Shown piece by piece: positions 47,971 through 60,034 of a DNA stretch of 64,000 bases. The notes beneath the pieces are model-generated. The model was not told the DNA's origin. It was given only the letters and a program-made list of their open reading frames with translations, and ran no database searches. Source of the DNA: Copromyces sp. CBS 386.78 (Eukaryota > Ascomycota > Sordariomycetes > Sordariales > Sordariaceae); assembly GCA_030685235.1 (NCBI GenBank), contig MU839099.1, forward strand, positions 310,001 to 374,000, given 5' to 3'. The position numbers were made by a program, and so were the translations under genes. The number at the start of each line of letters is the position of its first letter. The stretch's first letter is position 1.

Positions 47971-49939
47971 TATAATAGTGTGTGTGTGATGACTGGTCAG
48001 ACTTTAAGAAAGCGTGAGAGGTCTTTGAGTGTTTTGATGATGGGGAAGAGGAAAAGATTGAAAAAAGATGGGCAAGGGAATGGAAGTTACTTATGGTAGA
48101 ATAGCAATTTGAGAGATAAAAAAAGCAATGCCGGAGATGTGAGAAATAAATTCAACAGACATCTGTGGTCCTGCGGCCTGAGTGCATTGCATTTTTGACT
48201 CATAAAATATCCAAGGCCACGTTTGTTCCTCCATTTCTTGCAGTGTTCGCGGTCCATGCATTGGCCTTGATGCTGTTGATAGTAAAAAAATGGTCTGCAT
48301 CTGCAGCCACAACAGTATAAACGAGAACTCTTGACTCCCGTCTCAAGCCTGGCTTAGGCTTACTGTCGGATGTTGGTCTTCAGGTTGTAAATGACCAATA
48401 CTTTGGACATTTGTGATTAAGACTGCCGCATACCACTACATAACATGAAGATCTTTGGTGTTTCGTGCAGCAAATGGAGTAATTTACTTTTGTGCCCCAC
48501 CGGTCGTCGCCGACCGCATTGCCACCCTTTGATGTCCGCTGCGCCATGTAAATCCCGGAGATAAGAGCATCGGGCCTTCTTTAGATACCTACCACTACCT
48601 TATGCAGGAAATGTCGAGCACCAACATAAAGCAGGAATTGCCTGTGATCACAAAAGTAGTGCGTGGTCGGTTCTTAAGTCACTGATTCAACTGGTAGAGC
48701 ATAATGAGCAAGAAGATTCTTGTGCGTCCGGAGATACAAAACTGTACTATTTTCTCGGACTCCGTTGATACCGCCGGCGAGATTCCTATGGCCGCTTACG
48801 CATGACTCGACGTCGTTGAAGAAGATCGGGAGATGAAGAAGTCAGCAACTGGTAGGAACTGGCCAAATGAACAAGTAATATTCGGGATGTATATGAAGAA
48901 TAAAGGAGTTGCTTCAAGGTATCTCCCCAGTCCGGTTGGTTTGAAGTTGGAATACGATGAGAGACACTCTCTCAAAATCGCTCGCAATTAGAAGAACACT
49001 TCCGGTGACTGCGGGCACAGTGACCATGCGCTCCTCCTCCATCACTCAGTCATGTCTGGAGGCTCGGAAAAAAATAATAAAAAAATGTGGTAAGTTATTC
49101 CGGGATCGCGGAGAGGTCATCACAAACCGGAAAAGCGGGGAGAACGAGATTCAGGATGTTGAGTGATGAAGTAACGATGCTCTTGGACCATGGATCGTGC
49201 GCATGATCGATTCAATGTGAAGAGGTCAGATGAAGCTCTTATATGCAGATAAATCTTGGTCGGAATGGTTAGAAGATCAAACATAGCTTCCATAATGTTG
49301 TCTGCCCTCCGCGGTGGCGGATACCAAAAGATGGTTTTCATGACAAAGGATGACGGGGAAACAATTGGATGCGCGATGCGTGAAACTGGGGAAACCAAGC
49401 AGAAAGTCCAACAGCAAATGCTTGACTAATAATAGATAGGGGTTGACTGGAAAGGGGAAGATGACGATATTGAAGGACCAAACAAGTAATGGTGGAACGA
49501 CCGTCGCTGTGACTTTTGATAAGGTATCTTTCTAGGCAGGGAATACTTTTTTTGGGAAATGACTCCGGGGTTTTGTGCAACAAAGATTCGAGGGGCGTGA
49601 TTGAGGACATGGCTCAAATAGCCCACGATGGTAGAAGTCATAGTGTCTATGATGAGAAGTGGTTCCGATACCGATTTGGCCCACGATCACCCCGACGCCT
49701 GGACCGCGTTCAGCAGCGAGGCCCACAGAAAGGAGCATAATAGCACTCACAATCAGGCTCACGATGAATGCGGCCGCTCAGATGGCACAAAGTCGACGAC
49801 GAAAGAGGTTTGATTGAAGACAAAAGGGCAAAAGCTACCCAAATGCACAAGTTGGAGGGACCTGGAGTGAAGCGAACTTTGATTGAAGAAGCGATAAAGA
49901 AGATGCATACTCCCAAACGCCAATGACGCCCCAAAGGTA
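47971..49939. other. Gene-free interval between SRP-F and SRP-G
   Basis: About 2 kb. A TG repeat occurs near 47977-47990. On the minus strand 49532-49762 opens with a hydrophobic run (MSLIVSAIMLLSVGLAAE) that might be a decayed membrane-protein fragment, but there is no supporting exon structure. Confidence 0.4.
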
Positions 49940-50159
49940 TCCTCTTTCCCAAACGAAAAACTCAAACTCTAGTCTAAGTCTAGTTGGTAGGATGCAATAG
50001 CCACATGCTGGCCTGCTAGCGACTCTTGCCGGGTCTTCCGTCCTCCGCGTAGAGTATTCTCCTTCCCAAACAAAACAAATTCAAATTGAAGTAGGTATAC
50101 AATGGAACAGCCACATGCTGGCCTGCTAGCGACTCTGGCCGGGTCTTCCATGCTCTTCA
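49940..50159. repeat. Two ~110-bp tandem units after SRP-G
   Basis: The 41-bp block starting AGCCACATGCTGGCCTGCTA at 49999 recurs at 50109 with a single substitution, and the preceding TTCCCAAAC...TTCAAA stretch also recurs. The offset is 110 bp. The second copy runs into the SRP-G stop codon at 50157. Confidence 0.85.
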
Positions 50160-50987
50160 GAGCTCTTCCTCCTCTTCCTCATCTTGCAACTCGGATTGAG
50201 GTTGAACTTGAGTCTGCGCGAGCAGCAACTGTGCCTTCGCGGCTTTGATGGCATCCTCGGATGCCTGCAGCATCTTCTGGGCGGCGAATTTGGCCGCCTC
50301 AGCCGCCGCGAGACTCTGTTCCGCCAGCAAAATGGCTCGGGTCTTGGTCTCGCTGCAGGTATTGATCGGGGCCTTGCTGCTTTGGGGGGGATGGGCCTCG
50401 ATGTCGTTCGTCTGGGTATTTTCATGATTGATTAGCGCTCAAACTTCAGAATATCAGATGTTGCTAAAACCCGTATTGGGGTTTATATTTACCTTGGGAG
50501 AAGATGTCTCAACCTTCATCATAGGCTTGGCTGCCTCGGCAGTGGCTCTTTCGGCCTCGGGCTTAGGGGTGTTCGCCGGAGTCGAAATGTTGTTGGCGGC
50601 CGTCGAAGTGTTGTTGGCCGGATTGTGCCTGGAACTACGCATGCCGGGGGGAATAACAAGTTCTGCCTTGGGAGCTGGAGAGTCGGCAGCCTCGGTGGGC
50701 TCGGAGAAGAAGGTGTTCTACAAAGCAGAACATTCAGGTCAGCGAAGGGCGTCACAAAAAAAAACAAGAAGTAGAAAAAAGAAGATGAAAAAAAAAGACT
50801 GGACTGATGGAAGGAAACATACCAAGGGCATCTTTTTGGCCTCTTCAAACCACTGGTCAACCTCTGCGTTGGTTATCTCGCCGGCGCAATGCTTCGTAGG
50901 GCGACGGTACTTGTCATCGCGCTTCTTGCGGCCGCCAGCATTAGCAGCGCCGTGCTTCTTGAATTTGATCTCGGTATTAGGAGACAT
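50157..50987 (-). CDS. SRP-G, small repeat-box protein with coiled-coil tail
   Basis: Three minus-strand exons, 50987-50823, 50717-50493 and 50411-50157, give 214 residues; donors GTATGT and GTAAAT, both phase 0. The head is basic (MSPNTEIKFKKHGAANAGGR). The short helix TNAEVDQWFEEAKKMPL ends at intron 1, as in the other SRPs. Exon 2 has VIPPGMRSSRHNPANN, the family box, in an Ala/Thr/Pro-rich stretch. Exon 3 is different from the rest of the family: a long Ala/Glu/Gln/Lys-rich helix (AEQSLAAAEAAKFAAQKMLQ, continuing to AKAQLLLAQTQ) likely to form a coiled coil, ending in a run of Glu. TATA box GCTATAAAAG lies about 148 bp upstream (51131-51141). Function unknown. Confidence 0.78.
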
Positions 50988-51130
50988 CGTAAATTGTTTG
51001 ATGTGGATTCAATGGTAAGTAATTGTGGAAGCTTGTGTGTGTCAAGACGTTTTGACTTGGCTGCTCACTGGTGTGTTGGTTGATGAAGAAAGGAGGAAAG
51101 GAAGAAGAGATGGGTTGGGAGGGTTGCAAT

Positions 51131-51141
51131 TCTTTTATAGC
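51131..51141 (-). promoter_or_regulatory. TATA box of SRP-G
   Basis: GCTATAAAAGA on the minus strand, about 148 bp before the ATG at 50987. Confidence 0.6.
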
Positions 51142-54100
51142 AAAAACAACCACGAATATCCGGGAACACATGTCGGAGGCCAACCGATTTACCTGGGCAT
51201 GCAAAGGTTTGGGCAATGTAGGGATCGGATATGTCGGTGAAGTGAAATAAGTGAAGGGCCGGAAGGTTCTGCTTACTGGCCGATATTCCTTATGCTCCGT
51301 GACATCAACCCGTTCTTCGTCTAGTGAAGCTACCCGGGTCTTTCACGGATGAGGTTGTTCGAGTGTCTTTTGGGGTCCCGTTTCCACAGACTACATATAT
51401 GCTGCAAGCTGCACTGCACATAGGACAAGGGAAAGAAGAGCCTCACTGCCCGGTTATGCAGCCATATGTATATCCAAACTCCGTAAAATGGGGAGCAACA
51501 TGCGCCACACCGAGCTCGGCATGCGTATATATGTATGCACGCTTGTGCATATTTCGAAACGTTGTTTACTGTCGGATTTCGGCTCGGGTTTGATGGATCG
51601 TTATCGGCGGTGGTTTAGGTATTCTGACAGCAAAAAATGGATGGCCAGAGTGAGTGACCAACACCTACCGCCTCGGCTGCTCTTGCTCTGCAGAGGCGTT
51701 AGCTGCTCACTGATTTTGACACGAAGGTTTTCTACTTTGCTTTTTTTTTCTTTTTTTTTCTTTTTTTTCTTCTCTTTTTCGGAGAAAGGTGGTGAGACCG
51801 GACCCTGCATCGTTAACCGAATATTGCTACAGACCACAGAATTTTGCCCTGCGGCCAGAAAGTTTCAACCACCAAAACTTGGTATGAAAGGAAGTCACAT
51901 GTGACTTCTAGATTTGACGTCTGCTCTTGCCAGTTGTCCAGTTGATGTGGCATCTGATTTGGGTTTCCGGTAAATTCCTGGCTTGGTAGGTACACTACCT
52001 TCCTCCGCTACAGGGACAATTCAGTTGAATGTCCAAGGCAAGGTTACCACCCGACCCGACGATTCGTAAACTACAGACATCATGTCTCCATTTTCCTGAA
52101 AACATTTCACCATGTCCCAAGCATGAGACCCAAGAGTCAAAATCGTCCGTAGGAAGCCTTTTATATATCCTCATGGCTGCAACATCTCCCTTTGATGGCT
52201 TGTACGTGTTCGCAGTTTGCTGGCAGGCTGGATCGTGTGCGCATATGTATCTGGTCTCCAAACAACTTGAACCTAGGCAGACGTTTCATGTGGTACTGGC
52301 CCGCTTGTCTGGAAGATGAGATGCAGGAGGAAGCAAGGGGGTTCCAGAGAGCACAGAAGAGGACGTCTTGTGGGTTAGGGGTGTTTGTGGCTCCTCTAAC
52401 AAATGTGGGGTGACTGTTTGATTGCACTTGTCCTATTATGGCTTAGCGCATGTGATTTGCTGATGTAAGCAGACTGAATTCTCAACGTCACTCCTTCCTT
52501 CTCTTGTGAAATGTGTTTCTCAAATCTGGAGCCTGACACTCAACACGCTTTCCCTTGATGATCCTCTTTTCCCTTATGGGTTCATTATGTCCTCTACAAG
52601 GCCAAAAAAAAAACGACATTGAGTAGTCGGTTTGGGGTTGAGTTCAGCAAGGTGCCTGGATTGTTGAGGCTCTTCAATCGAGCCCTTCGACACTCACTGG
52701 AGATGACAGGCCTAATTTGGCGGACCCCGCGACCCTAAAGATCACAAAGACCGGCGATTGACCCGGAAACAGAAAGCATCCAGTCGTGAGGGACCGCCGC
52801 GCCAGGCACTGATGGGTGAAGCACAAATGCGGAGAGTGACGGCTAGGGAAGGAGGGAGGCCATTTGGGGGTCCCGTCATTTGATTGCGGTGCGCCGAGAC
52901 TGGTAAGGTGTGATGCAACTGGAGCGCTCCTCAGGAAGGGGGTCTGGGATGACTGGGGGTCCGGTTGGCGGAGATGATCTGTGCTTCCCTCAATCTGCCC
53001 CGGGCCCTGTACGATGACGTCGACTGCCACCGCAACTTTTTCCAAGGTCCCGTTGACGACATTTCTGGCCCTTTCCCCAATTGCACTTTCAACGGTCCGC
53101 AGCCAGCTGTATTGGCCTCAGCTTTGGGGGTTCCGGCCTGTCAATGTCCCCTCGCCCGTTCTCCCCGGGTCCTTTTTATTGCAAAAACCCGGGATCCCAC
53201 ATCGCCATGAGCCCATCCATCGGCCATCATCGACATTTCACAATGTACGTGTGCCTGGCCATCATGCCCATCGACAAGGTCTCGTCACAAATCATGCAAC
53301 CAGCTTTTGAGCCAAAAAACAGTAGCAGTTCTCGTTACTTAGGAACCACCCGGCTCTTTCGCATCCTCTCTTCACTGATCTTGTCAGATTCATACCTGAA
53401 CTGTGGTTCTTCAACCTGCCATAAAGTGGTCTCGTGGCCTTGTTATTTCGTTCCTGTTCCTGCTCCCGCTCTTCATGTTGTTAACTCGGGTGGCTTTCAG
53501 GCAGTCGAACCCCACTCATTCCAGTCGTGTCCCAGTTTCCGCATCGTAGTAAAACACAGTCACTGCCATCAGCCCAACCATACAAATCACAGAAAATCAT
53601 AAGAGTATACATAGCCCAAACCCGACCAGGTAGTCAAGGTAGTCCATACAATTTCTACTTAGTGCACTACTTGTACTATCGATCCACCCTCCCGGATTCA
53701 CATCCGATAATTCCAAATCGCTCCCGCCGTTACATCTCGTGTCGTCCATATCTCACCTTTCCTTTCCTTTCCTTGCACTGCCTAGCTCCCAGTTTACCTA
53801 CTCTACACCACACATCCCTAACTTGACCATACTACCATACAGCTCCGTCTCCCCGCCCAATCTTCGCTGCACTTCATCGCCGATTCACTTCACAAACCCC
53901 GAACTCTGACTAGTTACAGCTCCCAAACAGGAAAACCCGGGCCGATTTCGCACCCTCGTTCTTACCAACAGATCTGGAGAGCGTCGTGCTCCCCCTCCAA
54001 AGCCCACACGTCCACACCAATAGGCTGTCAGAGGCCACGGCAAAGGTAACCGAGAGGGATACCACTCAGACAGGGCTGTGTCTTCCTGGGGTTCCCTGCG

Positions 54101-54272
54101 GTCTTTCTAACCAACCCCCTTTTGCTGGCTTCCGGTGTCTTCCAGACTACCTAGCACCGGTAGCTCAACCGTCACCTCACCAGACTCTTCGGCACCGCTC
54201 GGACTCGGGGCAGGACGGGCACGACCACCCGGTTCCTTGTTCGGGCGCAGCTGTTGCAGGCAGTCCCTAAAG
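51142..54272. other. Gene-free interval and leader of the Zn2Cys6 gene
   Basis: About 3.1 kb. A long T-rich tract (with C interruptions) lies at 51738-51780. No open frame shows a domain or convincing codon use. The right part (about 53600-54272) is CA/CT-rich and probably the promoter and leader of the transcription-factor gene, with several short upstream frames. Confidence 0.4.
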
Positions 54273-57004
54273 ATGAATGACTTTTCGGCTCACCCTCATC
54301 AGACAAGCTCGCCAGCCTCCTCAAGTGGCACAATTCATCCACCGCCCTTGCCAGCCACAAGTCTGAGGAAAGAGCGCGGTGCCATCGCCGCCCAAGCCTG
54401 CGATACCTGCAGGGCTCGCAAGCAGAAATGTGACGAGCAAAGACCAAAGTGCGGCACTTGCCAGAGATTCAATGTCGAGTGTCACTACAGGGAACCACAG
54501 CCTACAAAGTAAGTCCACGCCTTAAGCCTCCTGACATGGCTTGATCTAACACGAATGCTAGGAAGGACAAGACGTTGGTTGAAATCTTAGACAAGCTCAA
54601 GGTCCTAGATGTTCTCAATGTCCTCGAGAACAAGATTGATCACTTGAGTTTGCGCATGGACCATTTATCGGCCACATGTCATCCCAACAACAACAACAAC
54701 AACAACAACAACAACTCCACCACGGCAACCCAGTTCGCCCCTACTCCTCCTCCCACCATTTCCACTGGGCATTCCAATGGCATCCAGGGAGTACATCATG
54801 CCGCAGCGCACCACCGCTCGCTAGAAGGACTGTCTAATGGGGTGCCTCACAATATTGCCTCGCTCACCGGGGATCACTACCAATATGTGTCTGCTGCTCA
54901 TCAGATGCTCGCGTGGCCGGCAATACAAGCCTATCTGTCAGCGATTCAGCCCAAATGCCCTACCCGAGACCTCAAGTCGGTTGAGATTGAAGGCCCAGCC
55001 ATAGCACTTGGTGCTCACTTCTCAGGGGATCATACCATACCCTTGAGCCTGCAGAATGTCGACAACTTCAACCCTGCGCCTATCTCGGCTCCCATATCAG
55101 CCTTTGGATTGGACTGGGATATTATGCAAACGCTGAGCAAGGCTTACTTCGACACCCTCAACCTCCTGCATCCCATCTTGGACCGCCATACCTTTTTAAC
55201 TCACACACTCCCGACTTTGTTCAAAAACGGAGTCGATCACAGACTAAAGTCCACCATCGCCTTTCTTGTCTTTGCTCTAGGTGAGGTTGCCCTGGGCAAC
55301 TATAGGGGCGCGCCCATTAATGCGTATGGGGGGAGGCCGAGTGGCATAAGGGGTGGTTCCAAAAGCCACCCACCTGGCATCATGCTATTCAACGAAGCAA
55401 GAAAACGTTTGGGTTTTAGTGTTACGGAGACGAGCCTCGAGATGGTACAGGCATACACACTGGCTAGGTAAGCACCTCGTTCTGAGCTCCTGTCGTCAGT
55501 CTCTCTAACCACACATGCACAGTACCTACTGCGCAACTTGCTCATATCCCATGGGTTTCTGGAAAATGATCAGAGAGGCGTCGTTGGCCTGCCAGTCATT
55601 GATAATGATGTACGTCAATATCATTCTCTGAATTTGTCCAGGATGCAAACTAACTCACCCAAGTAACCCCGAGGTGCTCTCTTCTCCACAGGCAGACCTG
55701 CTTAGAAGATCGTTTTGGCATTGTGCCGTTATGGAAACGTATGTGCCAGCCATACCTTGATAATGTCAACTCAAGCTAATCGACATTCCCCAGTTGCCTC
55801 AACCTTGAGTTGGGGTTCCCACTTACAGGCCTTGAGAAGATGGAGAACGTAGTTTCCCTCCCCGACTTCAGCACCAGCATCTCGAACGACGATTATATCA
55901 GCAATCAAGAGACACAATACCAAGAGCACTTTGCGTCCCAAATAGCTCTCAGGCGCTTGCTTGTGGAATTCCACGGGACGCTCAGTCGATGTAGGGCCCC
56001 CTCTTCCCATTGCTCACTAGTCAATCCTTGCCCAGCCCTCTCTAACGCATCTGTTCCAAGCAGCACCATACAACACCACAGCTCCCAGCAGTAGCAGCAC
56101 CCCGAACACGATCCGCCATATGGCAACGGACCTCGAGCGTTGGCGCGGCTATCTGCCCCCTAACCTACAATGGCAAGAAGACATACCCGGCGCCTTTCCG
56201 TCGAGCGCAACCACCTACAACGGCCCAAGCATCTACAGCCCCGCTACGACAGCAGCAACGGCGACCACGACAACGAACAGCACCCCGGCTATCTCACCCA
56301 TGCTTCCCACTCCCCAAACAGGTACCATGTCCATCAGTTCCGTCAGCTCTGTCGTTGGGGGCGTCTCCATGCCGAGCAGCGCTATGCCTCAATCCGTCGC
56401 CAGCGTCACAGCTTCCGGGCTCCGCTCCCCTCAGCTGCCTCACGGACAACCGATTCTCAATTCCGGTCTCGGGCTGCAACAACACCAACCGGTCCCACAA
56501 ACCCAAATGTTCACAGCCGACCTCGACGCCCCCCCAGCCCGCTACCCGTACGCTCACGACGTGCAGGTAGCCCTCCTTCGCTCCCGGTACTACTACGCCA
56601 AATATCTCATCCACCGCCCCTTCCTCTACAAAGCGCTGCACCATCCGGACGCCATGACGCAAGACGACGCCATCGGCGCCGCCGAGTGTCTCAAGGCCTC
56701 GCTGAAATGGCCCATCGCCATGTCGCCCACGTGTCTGCACAAGCGGCTTGTGCCCTGTCCCTTCTTCTTCACGCAGATATTCTTTGGGATCTTGGTTATC
56801 CTGCATATGGTGCTGAGCGACAAGGTGCCGATCTTGGCCAAGATCAAGGACACGCTGTGCGGAGGAGAGAGGTTCGAGATGGAGATCAAGGAGACAGTGG
56901 AGTTGTACGTGGATTGGATTAGGGACTTGAGGGATGTGGAGCCGAGTGCGGTTTGGGATTGGGATGTTGTTAGTGCCATGTTTGGGTTGGAGGGGAATGG
57001 GTAA
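54273..57004 (+). CDS. Zn(II)2Cys6 fungal transcription factor
   Basis: Six exons, 54273-54508, 54562-55467, 55523-55609, 55664-55738, 55794-55990 and 56061-57004, give 814 residues with all phases closing. The binuclear zinc cluster is ACDTCRARKQKCDEQRPKCG, continuing to Cys63 and Cys70: cysteines 43, 46, 53, 60, 63, 70 with C-X2-C-X6-C-X6-C-X2-C-X6-C spacing. A short linker and a Leu-rich helix (EILDKLKVLDVLNVLENKID) for dimerisation follow, then an Asn run (codons AAC near 54686-54716). The middle region (DWDIMQTLSKAYFDTLN, LLHPILDRHTF, then STYCATCSYPMGFWKM and DLLRRSFWHCAVMET) is the fungal-specific transcription-factor domain. A nuclear regulator; target genes cannot be told from sequence. 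Exon 4 uses the acceptor CCCAAG at 55663 because CACAG at 55691-55692 breaks the frame. Confidence 0.9.
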
Positions 57005-57830
57005 GGGTTGAGCTGGATGGGAAAGGTGTTCCTCTCAAGTCAATCGGGGAGATGGTGGATAGGAGACTGGAAGGGAGAGGCAGGGTGGGGGAAGATTGGG
57101 TGTGATGGTAGAGTTATAGATAAGGGCGTATTGGTGATGTTATGACTGTTTTGGATACCATGTTGTGTCATGGCCGGGAGTTAATGAGTTCACGGTTTTT
57201 TGGACATACCTGTCAACTGAGTTTTTGGAGATTTCGATACTTGTAGTTACGACGCTCAATCTGGAATATCGGTTGTGGAAACAAGCCTGCCAACACCCTG
57301 CGTGATCAACTCCGTGTGTTTTGTTGAGGAGACGTGGAGAACACAATTGGCATCCAAGCCGTCAAGATAATTCTTAGAATCTCGTCACAAGAGAGGTAAT
57401 CGGGTATCCAACAGCTCCGCTGCTCATCTCATCAACCCCGCTTGCTCCAACATTCTCCCAAACCAAATCCCCTCATTCATGCAGGTCAAAGTCACCAAAG
57501 GAATCCAGGAACAATGAAAGTTATCCAAAATCATTTCCACGTTGGAGGTATCATGATACATTAAGTAATACGCCAGTCAAAGCTAAGAGCCGGGCTCGCC
57601 CTCCTACTTTGCCAGCCTTGAAAGAAAAGGTGTAAAAACTTCATTCCATCCCATCTTGCCAGTATTCCAGGACTATCGATGTCCGAATCGGCTCCATGTT
57701 TTTCATTCGACCCCTTCCCTTTTTATTTGAGCCGTCGTACCCTTCTAATTTCCCATTAACATCTTTGTTATTCTTGGTATGCAAAGTAAAAGACAAAGCA
57801 AACCACCACAACCACAGCCACGACGCTTGC
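57005..57830. other. Convergent 3' regions of the Zn2Cys6 gene and the transporter
   Basis: The two genes converge over about 825 bp. No gene, repeat or clear terminator motif seen. Confidence 0.5.
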
Positions 57831-60034
57831 TTATTGCTCCTTCTCACTTACAGGCCTCGTCGAAGACGGGCTCTGTGTCGTCGAAGGGCTTTCGGGGCGG
57901 ATCTTCTCATTCGTGACGGCATCCTTCGGGTTCGCTCCCGAAGCGAACGGGTGCGCGCTGCTGTTGTTCTTCGACCTCGAGTGGTTGCTGGGACCGGCAG
58001 AGCCGTCGTTGACAAACATGCCCTGATCGGTGGTGTTGCGGAAGTAATGGTGGACCTGGTCGTTGAAGTCGTCCTCCTCAAGCTCGTCGCCATGGGAGTT
58101 CTGACCGTTGATCTCCTTCTCGCGGCGCATGCGCTCCTTGCTGGCCCACTCCTCGCGCATATCCTCGATCTTCTGCTTGTGATCGAGCTCGGGGTTGTAG
58201 TGCTTGCCGACGCCGCGGAGACGCTCCCAGAGGGAAAGGTGCATGGGGTGGATGGCGATGCCGTGGTAGTCCTCGGGCTTGCCGGCGCGGATGTAGTTCC
58301 ACCGCCGCTCTTGCTCCTTAAGGTCAAGACCGGTGGTGTCGGGGAGAAACAGCCAGGTGAGGACCATGCCGGCGAGACCGAACCAGGGAACAACGTAAAA
58401 CTTGGTCTGGATGTCGATGTAGTTGTACAGAACGGAGGCGAGAAGCGCACCGGCCTTGCCCAAGCAGGCGCTGAAGCCGTGGGCGGAGGCGCGGATGGGG
58501 GTCGGGAAGACCTCACCGGCGACGAGGAAGGTGACGCTGTTGGGACCGAACTGGTTGAAGAAGCTGGAGAGGAAGTACATGGCCTGGAACGACTTGATAC
58601 CGGCGGGGCTGGTGTAGTATTCCAACTTGAAGGCGGGGACGACGAACATGATGAAGCACATGAGGAAACCGACTTGCTGCATCATCTTGCGGCCATAGAA
58701 GCGGTTGTCCATGAGGAGCGAGGCCAAGTAGTAACCGGCGAGAGAGATGATGACGTTGTATAAGTTCCAAATCCAGCCGGTCAGAACAGAGCTCGAGCCG
58801 CCGCTGATGACGGCAATGAATTGAGCCTGGAAGAGCTTGTTGCCGTAGAAGAAAACGTCGTTGCAGAACCAGCCGCCAGCGGTGGCGAGGAGACGACCGC
58901 CGAAATGTCTGGTGGTCATGGCAAGGGACTCGTAATCGTAACCGGTAACGTTGCTCTTCTTCTTGGCAGCCATAAGCTGTCGGCTGGCGTGGGGCATCTT
59001 GTAGGTTCTGTAGTAGACGAGCCAAAGGGTACCGGCGGCGGGAATGGCGAACGACAATCTGAAGGTCCACTGGACAGTGGCTTTGCCATAAGGCGGAGAC
59101 CCGCTACCGGCGTGGAAGATGAGGAGGAGGATAATGAGGAGGGCCTGGTTGATAAGTTGACCCCAACCCTGCATCAAGAAGGCGGTAGTAACCTTGCGGC
59201 CACGATGAAGACGATCGTTTCTGGTAGAGAGCTTTCCGGACGAGACGGAGTCCTCCATGGAGGAAGTAGCAGTAATAGGGTATTCACCACCGACACCGAA
59301 ACCTGAAGACAAATGCTGTCAGCTTCGCGCGTAATGCGACTTTGGGCGATTGGAAGGAACGTACCGTAGAAGAAAAGAGACCAAGCATAGCAGATAACCC
59401 AGCCCTGGAGGTTCAAACCCCAAGAAGCCGTGAGCATGAGCAAACCGACAAACATGATGGCGGCATCCTGAATGAGACCCCAGCGACGACCAATCCAGTC
59501 ACCAACAACACCAACGACCAATTGGCCAACCATGATACCGATAATCTCGAGATATGTTACGGCAGCGACCCAGTTGCTGCTGCACTCGGGAGCGTTGTGC
59601 CCCCAGCATTGCGGCCAGGTGGCTTTGAAGAGAGGCTCGATGTTGCCGATACTGAAGAGGACGTAGCCCTCGAGACCGAGGCCGGCACCGGGAAGAACGG
59701 CGTTGCGGAAGTACCACGAGACCGGGCTGAGAGGGTCCTCCTTCATCATGCGGCCGATGGTCTTGAGCTCCTGCTTCGCCTCCTCATTCTGGACCTTGTT
59801 GACGAAGGCTATCCTCTGGCGCAGGGGAAGGTCGGCCCAGTAGATGCCGTCTTTTGTGTAGATGTCGTCAGGGTGTGTGAGGTAGGAGAAGATGGCCTTC
59901 TCGTGGTCGGGATCGGGGGTGACGCCGAAGGGAAGCTGAAGGGCCTCGTCACCGGTGGCCGGCCCATGAGGCACGGGGATCAGACCCGGCGTAGGGTCGT
60001 GGTGAACGTCGGGACGTATTGTGTCGTCGGCCAT
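57831..60034 (-). CDS. MFS transporter, phosphate:H+ symporter (Pho84/Git1) type
   Basis: Two minus-strand exons, 60034-59365 and 59302-57831, give 713 residues; intron GTACGT...TTCAG, phase 1. About twelve hydrophobic segments are seen. Landmarks of the phosphate-permease branch are GDWIGRRWGLI (loop 2-3), FGVGGEYPITATSSMED (helix 4), and after the long central loop SFFNQFGPNSVTFLVAGE, VFPTPIRASAHGFSACLGK. The C-terminal tail is long, polar and acidic (DELEEDDFNDQ) with Ser/Pro runs, so probably cytosolic and regulatory. It should carry phosphate or a phosphoester such as glycerophosphoinositol with protons across the plasma membrane; the substrate is not certain. A TATA-like TTTATATACC lies only about 40 bp upstream, near 60070. 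Confidence 0.9.

Noticed and set aside
56170..56922. 250-codon frame overlapping the Zn2Cys6 gene
   Set aside because: Arg/Pro/His-rich shadow frame of exon 6; the frame that joins the upstream exons is the real one.
57696..58763. 355-codon open frame on the plus strand
   Set aside because: Antisense to the transporter gene, whose minus-strand frame has clear membrane helices and family motifs.
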